19,078 bases of DNA from positions 1 through 19,078 of the forward strand of contig JAJXEL010000028.1 in NCBI GenBank assembly GCA_021639925.1, given 5' to 3'. Below the pieces are notes generated by a model. It saw only the letters and a program-made list of their open reading frames with translations, made no database searches and had not been told where the DNA came from. This document shows, piece after piece, positions 13,979-19,078 of the stretch; position 1 is the first letter of the stretch; every line of letters begins with the position of its first letter. The translations under genes were made by a program, and so were the position numbers. Origin of the DNA: Alphaproteobacteria bacterium (GTDB lineage Bacteria; Pseudomonadota; Alphaproteobacteria; CAAGCB01; CAG-977).

Positions 13979-16240
13979 ATGAAAAAAGGATTTCTTTTTT
14001 CTGCTTCAATCTTAGCCTTGGGCGTCAGTCCGTCTTTTGCGCAGACCGCAGGGTCTGTTTCAAAGGCTGCCGCGCCGCAGGCTGTTGATCAGGCAGAAAT
14101 TAATCAAGACTCAAACAATAATATTTTCAGACTGGGCGAAATTGCCGTTTCCGTTGTTGACGATACGACGCAGGTCGGATCGCGCACAACCGTAACGGCC
14201 GAAGAAATTTCCGCCTATACGGATTCAAACACGTTGGAAAAGGCGTTGAACCTGCTGCCGTCCGTGACGGAAACGCAGGTCGGGCGCAGAAATGAAAAAT
14301 CCGTTTCAATCCGCGGGTTTGAAATGCGGCAGATTGCCGTCATGATTGACGGCGTGCAATCCGCCATGCCGTATGACTATTATCCCGATTTGCAAACATA
14401 TACGACGGGATCTTTGTCGGAAATTCAGGTATCCAAAGGCTTAAGCTCCGTTCTGGCCGGGCCGAATACGATGGGCGGGATCATCAATATGGTCACGAAA
14501 CGCCCCGAAAAGAAAATCGAAGGAAATTTGACCGTGACGGCCAAATTCGGCAATTCGGGCGCTTATAACGGAATCCTGACGTCCGGCAACGTCGGCACGA
14601 ATCAGGGGAACTGGTATTTGCAGGCCGGCGCGACCTATAACGACATCAACCGCTGGTCGGTTTCGGATAATTATTCGCTGGCGCAGAATACGGGAGATCA
14701 TTTTTTTCAAAACAAAAAAGACTATTATTTCCCTTTAATTAATGAAAACGGAGGATTCCGCGACGGATCTTCTTCCCGGGCCGAAGCCGCCAATATCAAA
14801 CTGGGCTTTACGCCGAACGAAACCGACGAATACGTAATTGCCTATAATTATTCCAATATGGAATACGATATTCCTGTTTATGCAGGGCAATCTTATACAT
14901 CTATGGTGGGATCTAAACCGACTGATGATGAAAAATCGGCCTATCAGCTGACAAAGCCGTTCTATCGCTCTTATCCTTATTACAGAAAACAGACGGTTTA
15001 TTCTTTGACGAATACGGCGCTGGGCGATACGGGATATGTTAAAACGCGTTTGTTCTACGATACGTTTAAAAACCGTATGGACAGCGTTGAGTTTGCAAAT
15101 GCGGATTTGACCGAAATGCGCGATGAAAGCGGTTTTCCGTCTTTCTTTAACGATTACGACTTTGGCGGCAGCGTGGAAACAGGCGCGGACCTGATTCAAG
15201 ACAATACGACGAAAATTGCTTTCCATTACCGCAAAGACGTTCACCGTTCCAAAGATTTAGGGGACGAAGAATGGTCGCGCGTCGCTGACGACACGTATTC
15301 GGTCGCTTTGGAAAACACATGGCATGCCAATGACAAAACGGACGTGATCATCGGCGCGTCTTATGACTGGCTGCGTGTATCAACAGTAAAAAATGTTGAA
15401 GATCATAATGATGATCCGATAACGGATTATGCCGTAAATGACGATTCCTTTAACCCGATGGCGGCTGTGCGTTATCGTTACAGTGACGATGGCGCCGTTT
15501 ATGCCGGCGTGGCGCAGAAATCGCGCTTTGCCACGCAAAAATCGCGTTTCGGCACCAGAACGGGAAACGGGACGGGGATTCCCAATCCGGATTTAAAGGC
15601 TGAAAAAGCCGTCAATTATGAAATCGGCGTATCCGATACGATCGGCAACGTGACGTTTGACGCCGCTGCGTTTTATACCGACGTGCGCGACACCAATCTG
15701 GAAGTCGTTGTCGAACAGGGCGGCAATGCTTATTACCAGACGCAGAACTTCGGCAAATCGCGCGTTTACGGATTTGAGCTGGCTTCCGTAATCAATATGG
15801 CGGATTCTTTTGATTTAGGGCTGGCCTATACGTATATGGAAAAAGAACTGCGCAGTTCGATTGCCAAAGCCGAAGATTTGAAACCGACAAACGTTCCTAA
15901 GCATAAACTGACGGTTTACGGGGATTGGCGTGTCGCCGAAGGGCTGAATATTATTCCGAAAGTGGAAGCCTATTCATCGCGTTATTCGACGCTGGGCGGC
16001 AACAATATGGTCAACGGCGCCGTCAGAACGTCAGGCAAGCCCGGAACGGGCGTCGGCATGCGTGACGGGACGAAAATCGGCGGCTTTGCCACGGCGGGGC
16101 TGAAAATCAAGTACCAGCCGTTTGACGCTCTTGAAATTTCCGCCGGCGTCGACAATATCTTTGACAAGAACTATCAGTTGGCCGAAGGCTATCCGGAAGA
16201 AGGACGCAACTATTTCCTGACGCTGACGACCAGGTTTTAA
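13979..16240 (+). CDS. TonB-dependent outer-membrane receptor
   Basis: The 753-residue protein has a signal peptide ending near 'SPSFAQ' (about residue 22) and a plug domain (about 55-165) with 'SVSIRGFEMRQIAVMIDGVQ' and 'LSEIQVSKGLSSVLAGPNTMGGIINMVTKRP', the standard plug motifs. A 22-stranded barrel follows and ends in 'YFLTLTTRF' with the terminal Phe needed for BAM-dependent assembly. 'KSRFATQKSRFGT' and 'NPDLKAEKAVNYEIGV' are typical barrel motifs of siderophore or metal-chelate receptors. The transported ligand cannot be deduced. Start ATG 13979 has AGGA 6 nt upstream; the longer TTG-initiated frame (13865) is not signal-peptide-like and overlaps the promoter. A TonB gene follows 13 nt downstream, giving a receptor-transducer pair. 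Confidence 0.95.
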   Translation: MKKGFLFSASILALGVSPSFAQTAGSVSKAAAPQAVDQAEINQDSNNNIFRLGEIAVSVVDDTTQVGSRTTVTAEEISAYTDSNTLEKALNLLPSVTETQVGRRNEKSVSIRGFEMRQIAVMIDGVQSAMPYDYYPDLQTYTTGSLSEIQVSKGLSSVLAGPNTMGGIINMVTKRPEKKIEGNLTVTAKFGNSGAYNGILTSGNVGTNQGNWYLQAGATYNDINRWSVSDNYSLAQNTGDHFFQNKKDYYFPLINENGGFRDGSSSRAEAANIKLGFTPNETDEYVIAYNYSNMEYDIPVYAGQSYTSMVGSKPTDDEKSAYQLTKPFYRSYPYYRKQTVYSLTNTALGDTGYVKTRLFYDTFKNRMDSVEFANADLTEMRDESGFPSFFNDYDFGGSVETGADLIQDNTTKIAFHYRKDVHRSKDLGDEEWSRVADDTYSVALENTWHANDKTDVIIGASYDWLRVSTVKNVEDHNDDPITDYAVNDDSFNPMAAVRYRYSDDGAVYAGVAQKSRFATQKSRFGTRTGNGTGIPNPDLKAEKAVNYEIGVSDTIGNVTFDAAAFYTDVRDTNLEVVVEQGGNAYYQTQNFGKSRVYGFELASVINMADSFDLGLAYTYMEKELRSSIAKAEDLKPTNVPKHKLTVYGDWRVAEGLNIIPKVEAYSSRYSTLGGNNMVNGAVRTSGKPGTGVGMRDGTKIGGFATAGLKIKYQPFDALEISAGVDNIFDKNYQLAEGYPEEGRNYFLTLTTRF

Positions 16241-16253
16241 AAGGTAAGAATAC

Positions 16254-17099
16254 TTGAAACAAAAAAGGGAAAATCTTTGTCTGTTTTTGGGGACGGGATT
16301 TTCCCTTTTTTTACATGCCGGCCTGATTTTTTTATTGTTTTTGCAGTTGCGCAATGCGCCCGAACCGGGGGGAAGTGGGCTGTTAATGGACGCTTTTCTG
16401 ATATCTGGCGGGGACGGTTTTTATCAAAAAGGGGTGCCGTGGGGCGATTTTGATTTTAAGCCGGGCAAAAAGGGGGCTCCGGCTGTTGAAGAAAAAATAA
16501 CTCAACCCGAGGAAAGCGTTGCGGAAAAGCCGGTTCCGGAAGTAAAAAAAGCCGCGGAAAAAAAATCAGAAACCGTGTTGGCCGCGCCTGTCGGAAAAAA
16601 GACGGTTCCGGCAGCCAAAAAGCAAAAAAAGTCTGCCGCCCCGAAAAAAAAGCCCGCCCGGACCGCCGCCGTATCTGCGAAAAAAACGGTTTCCGGCGGG
16701 CAGAACGGATCCGGGACGCAGCCTTATGGCGGCGTTGTCGGCGATGCGCCGGGGTTCGGCGCCGGACGGGGGACCGGGATCGGCGTCGGATCGGGCAGGG
16801 GCGTCGGCGATATCAAAGCCGCCCGCTATTTCGTTCGTCTGCGCCGTTTGTTTCAAAGACGGCTAAAGTATCCCGAAGAGCTTGAAAATCAAAAAATTTC
16901 CGGCCGCGCCGTCGTGCGTTTTCGTGTCCGAAAGGACGGTCGGCTTGATTTGGATTCGGTTACTTTGGCGGAAACTTCCGGACATGAAATTCTGGACAGA
17001 CAGGCGTTAAAAACGATTTCGCAGGCCGTACGGCTGCCCGCGCCGCCCTATGGAGAAATGATAATCGAAATCCCGATTGTGTTTCGGGTCTATCATTAA
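16254..17099 (+). CDS. tonB: TonB-family energy transducer
   Basis: The 281-residue protein has an N-terminal membrane helix (about 8-32) with the S-x-x-x-H motif (Ser17, His21) used by TonB to contact ExbB/ExbD. A spacer rich in Lys, Ala, Pro and Glu (about 65-145), a Gly-rich stretch (about 149-185) and a C-terminal TonB domain (about 190-281) follow, with 'RRLKYPEELENQKISGRAVVRFRV' and 'SGHEILDRQALKTI'. It should carry proton-motive energy to outer-membrane receptors, most directly the one just upstream. Start is TTG 16254, with AAGG 9 nt upstream; the next Met (residue 45) lies after the membrane helix, so TTG must be used. No exbB or exbD is in the window. Confidence 0.9.
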   Translation: MKQKRENLCLFLGTGFSLFLHAGLIFLLFLQLRNAPEPGGSGLLMDAFLISGGDGFYQKGVPWGDFDFKPGKKGAPAVEEKITQPEESVAEKPVPEVKKAAEKKSETVLAAPVGKKTVPAAKKQKKSAAPKKKPARTAAVSAKKTVSGGQNGSGTQPYGGVVGDAPGFGAGRGTGIGVGSGRGVGDIKAARYFVRLRRLFQRRLKYPEELENQKISGRAVVRFRVRKDGRLDLDSVTLAETSGHEILDRQALKTISQAVRLPAPPYGEMIIEIPIVFRVYH

Positions 17100-17147
17100 C
17101 GGATTTTTTCGGTTATGATGCCGGAAACAACAGGGAATTTTGACCCG

Positions 17148-17957
17148 ATGAAACGGATCTTTTTCATTTTTTGCGCGTTTTGTTTTTCTTTCCCCCTCAA
17201 AGCGGAAGACGGTCTGGCTTCGCATCAGGCGGTATACGATATCGCTTTGGCTTCCACCGCGGGCGGGGCGGCCAGCGTCGTCAACGCCAAAGGAAAAATG
17301 TTTTATAAGATTCAAAAAGTCTGCGGCCAATGGCAGACGGAATCCGTTTTTTCTTTGGATATCGGATATGAACTGTCCGGGCCGGATACGACGAACTGGA
17401 AACAGACGACGCGTGAAAGCGCCGACGGGTGCCTGTTTGATTTTGAAGTTTTTGTCCGGGAAAAAGGCGAAGACCGTAAAGATTTGGCGGGTTCGGCCGT
17501 TTGTCAAAACGGTAAAAAGGTGCTGCGTCTGACTTTTCCCGTCCGGTCCGAAGCGGTTTTTCCGAAAAATGTCGTTTTTCCCGTGCAGCAGACAATCCGT
17601 TTGTTAAAGGCCGCCCGTTTAGGCAAAAAAAACGTTTCGGCATATGTTTATGACGGCACGCGGCCGGAAGCTTTGTATTCCGTGAACGCGGCGGTTTCCG
17701 CGCCCGAACAAATGCTTTCAGAAAAAATCGGCGGGGACGCGGATCTGGTCGCGGGGAAAAAAGCGTGGCGTTTCGATACGGCTTTTTTCGAAGAATTTTC
17801 CGCCGGAAACCTGCCGGACGGCGTGCCGTCGTATGAAGTGTCCCTTTATTATTATGAAAACGGCGTCAGCGATAAAATCGTACAGGATTTCGGAACGCAC
17901 CGGCTGTTATCCACATTGACGGAACTGCGCCGTCTGCCCGATCTGCCGTGTCAATAA
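17148..17957 (+). CDS. EipB-like periplasmic envelope integrity protein (DUF1849)
   Basis: From ATG 17148 the protein has 269 residues with a signal peptide 'KRIFFIFCAFCFSFPLKA'. The mature start 'ASHQAVYDIALAS' followed by 'AASVVNAKGKMFYKIQKVCGQWQTE' matches DUF1849/EipB, an alphaproteobacterial family; Brucella EipB is a periplasmic beta-spiral protein needed for envelope integrity. Cys59 (KVCGQW) and Cys268 (LPDLPCQ, next to the C-terminus) correspond in place to the disulfide pair reported in Brucella EipB. Two further Cys (DGCLF and AVCQN) could pair. ATG 17115 allows 11 more residues, but these would precede a normal signal peptide; AGGGA lies 11 nt before ATG 17148. The preferred start leaves 48 nt after tonB (15 nt for the alternative), so co-transcription is likely. 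Confidence 0.85.
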   Translation: MKRIFFIFCAFCFSFPLKAEDGLASHQAVYDIALASTAGGAASVVNAKGKMFYKIQKVCGQWQTESVFSLDIGYELSGPDTTNWKQTTRESADGCLFDFEVFVREKGEDRKDLAGSAVCQNGKKVLRLTFPVRSEAVFPKNVVFPVQQTIRLLKAARLGKKNVSAYVYDGTRPEALYSVNAAVSAPEQMLSEKIGGDADLVAGKKAWRFDTAFFEEFSAGNLPDGVPSYEVSLYYYENGVSDKIVQDFGTHRLLSTLTELRRLPDLPCQ

Positions 17958-17974
17958 AAAACAAAAGGCAGGCT

Positions 17975-18002
17975 TTGACAACGGCCGGCGGCATGGTATA
18001 TC
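17975..18002 (+). promoter_or_regulatory. Predicted promoter of the HAD hydrolase gene
   Basis: A consensus -35 TTGACA (17975-17980) is followed after 16 nt by TATATC (17997-18002). Transcription would start near 18009, about 29 nt before TTG 18038. This allows the HAD gene to be expressed independently of the receptor-tonB-eipB genes upstream. Confidence 0.55.
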
Positions 18003-18037
18003 TTAGTTACAAATAACCTGTTTTGCGGAGACGCTCT

Positions 18038-18913
18038 TTGAACAACGAAATTCCCTATATCGCCGGACTGCGCAGCATCGCTGCGTCTTATGATGCGTTT
18101 ATCGTTGATTTGTGGGGCGTCGTTTATGAAGAACAAAGACTCTGTTTCGGTGTGTTTAACGCGCTCAGCCAGCTTAGCGACGAAGGCAAAAAAGTTATTT
18201 TTCTTTCCAATTCGCCGTATCGTTCCGCGGATATGATTAAAACGCTGGAACGCATGGGGGTAAAACGGTATCTGTATTACGGGGTTTTAACGGCGGGGGA
18301 AATTATCTATCACGAACTGCGCCGGCGGGTCGATCCGTTCTTTGCCAATCTGGGGCGCAAGTGTTTCCATTTGGGGCCGGAACAGTTTTGGCAGCCTTAT
18401 GCCGATTTGGGATATGTGCCCGTTCCGAATATTGACGAAGCCGATTTTATTTTTGTAACGGGTACTTTCGGCACGCAGGATTCTCTGGAAAAATACGATC
18501 CTTTTTTCAAAGTCTGTCTGTCGCGGCGTTTGCCGATGGTTTGCGCCTGTCCGGATTCCTTTATTTTAAAGGACGGCGTTCCTTATATGGCGGCCGGTGC
18601 GTTGGCGGCGCAGTACCAGAAAATCGGCGGATCCGTTTTTTGGCGCGGCAAGCCTGATCCGTCGGTGTTTGCCTATTGTGTCGAGGGACTGGAAACGGAA
18701 AAATACCGTGTCGCCGTTGTCGGCGACGGGGTGCAGACCGATATTCGCGGCGCGAATTTGGCCGGTTTGGACGCTTTGTTTGTTGCCGGCGGCATTCATG
18801 CCAAAGAGCTGGGAGTCAGCCGCGGGCAGCAGCCGGATCCCGAACGTGTGCGTTCTCTCTTAGCGCAAAATGAATGTTCGGCTCGTGCTGTTTTGCCCGC
18901 CTTTATCTGGTAA
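18038..18913 (+). CDS. HAD superfamily class IIA hydrolase (TIGR01459-like)
   Basis: The 291-residue protein has HAD motifs: I DLWGVVY with nucleophile Asp24, II LSNSP with Ser57, III Lys205 in WRGKPDP, and IV GDGVQTDI with Asp230 and Asp235. A class IIA cap lies between II and III. In motif I the second Asp of the usual DxD is Trp26, as in alphaproteobacterial TIGR01459 proteins, so phosphatase activity may be weak or specialised; substrate is unknown. Start TTG 18038 has GGAG 7 nt upstream; a second in-frame TTG at 18023 would put that GGAG inside the coding region and is rejected. It ends at 18913, followed by a repeat-rich non-coding tract. Confidence 0.9.
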   Translation: MNNEIPYIAGLRSIAASYDAFIVDLWGVVYEEQRLCFGVFNALSQLSDEGKKVIFLSNSPYRSADMIKTLERMGVKRYLYYGVLTAGEIIYHELRRRVDPFFANLGRKCFHLGPEQFWQPYADLGYVPVPNIDEADFIFVTGTFGTQDSLEKYDPFFKVCLSRRLPMVCACPDSFILKDGVPYMAAGALAAQYQKIGGSVFWRGKPDPSVFAYCVEGLETEKYRVAVVGDGVQTDIRGANLAGLDALFVAGGIHAKELGVSRGQQPDPERVRSLLAQNECSARAVLPAFIW

Positions 18914-19078
18914 AAACTACTGCCCGTAGGGGGAAAACGCCCTCCCGGCGGGGCACTCCCCGTGCGGGGGAAACATCAGGTCGTGCCAGTGGCAAGAATA
19001 AAAAACTAATGCCCCTGCGGCTAGCAGCCGTACGGCCAGTACCCCGTACGGCTAGTACCCGAGGAATTGTTCATTTAA
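18914..19078. repeat. Degenerate GC-rich, self-complementary short-repeat tract
   Basis: No gene is seen in this tail. It has six related units of about 13-17 nt, approximating CTAGTACCCCGTACGG: 18917-18933, 18954-18970, 19006-19020, 19021-19035, 19036-19051 and 19052-19064. The last four are head to tail. The 16-mers at 19028-19043 and 19044-19059 differ at one base, and AAAAACTACTGCCC (18912-18925) recurs with one change at 19001-19014. Several units are internally palindromic: CCCCGTGCGGGG (18958-18969), GCCGTACGGC (19027-19036) and CCGTACGG (19044-19051). The tract may continue past the window. Confidence 0.75.

Noticed and set aside
14735..15244. A 169-codon minus-strand frame opposite the TonB receptor
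   Set aside because: Low-complexity Ile/Arg/Phe-rich shadow of the receptor coding strand; no recognisable motif.
15515..15556. A 21-nt tandem duplication in the TonB receptor (QKSRFAT/QKSRFGT)
   Set aside because: This stretch aligns with the usual K-[ST]-R-F-P-T-x-K-x-R barrel motif of siderophore receptors, so the similarity is probably inherent to the family.
18917..18975. Possible CRISPR repeats (hairpin plus GGGGGAAAAC / GGGGGAAAC endings resembling type I repeats)
   Set aside because: The two units are only loosely similar, there are no regular unique spacers, and the following units have a different ending and pack in tandem.

Overview
The window looks like a chromosomal segment of an alphaproteobacterium. 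The evidence is the order rpmH-rnpA-yidD-yidC-engB, an EipB/DUF1849 homologue and a TIGR01459-type HAD protein, the last two being typical of that class. Composition is moderate in GC, intergenic spaces are short, and several genes start at TTG behind good ribosome binding sites. I cannot name the genus; an uncultured host- or gut-associated lineage is only a guess. No phage, insertion sequence, tRNA, rRNA or CRISPR array was recognised.

Layout. (1) 1-3780, minus strand: a four-gene envelope operon (COG3014-like lipoprotein, LPP20-like lipoprotein, LPP20-like secreted protein, LpoB-like lipoprotein), with a promoter at 3746-3774 and a strong hairpin terminator at 6-37. (2) 3784-7497, minus strand: rpmH, rnpA, yidD, yidC, engB, with a clear promoter before rpmH. 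The yidD gene is unusual: it encodes two complete YidD domains joined by a linker with a membrane segment. rpmH is only 44 codons. (3) 7525-9046: a carboxylesterase-like alpha/beta hydrolase (minus) diverging from a DtxR/MntR-type metal-dependent repressor (plus). (4) 9053-13803, minus strand: a four-gene Gld-type ABC transporter operon (ATPase, ABC-2 permease, GldG-like auxiliary protein, DUF4340 protein). (5) 13836-17957, plus strand: a TonB-dependent receptor behind a structured leader, a TonB-type transducer and an EipB-like periplasmic protein, closely spaced. (6) 17975-18913: a HAD class IIA hydrolase with its own promoter. (7) 18914-19078: a non-coding tail of degenerate, GC-rich, self-complementary short repeats running to the window edge.

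Taken together, most genes serve the cell envelope: peptidoglycan synthase activation, membrane protein insertion, an ABC exporter of unknown substrate, TonB-dependent outer-membrane uptake and EipB envelope integrity. The metal-responsive repressor may regulate uptake, but no operator common to it and the receptor was found. The most notable features are the tandem YidD fusion, the terminal repeat tract, the lipoprotein operon and the Gld-type operon.
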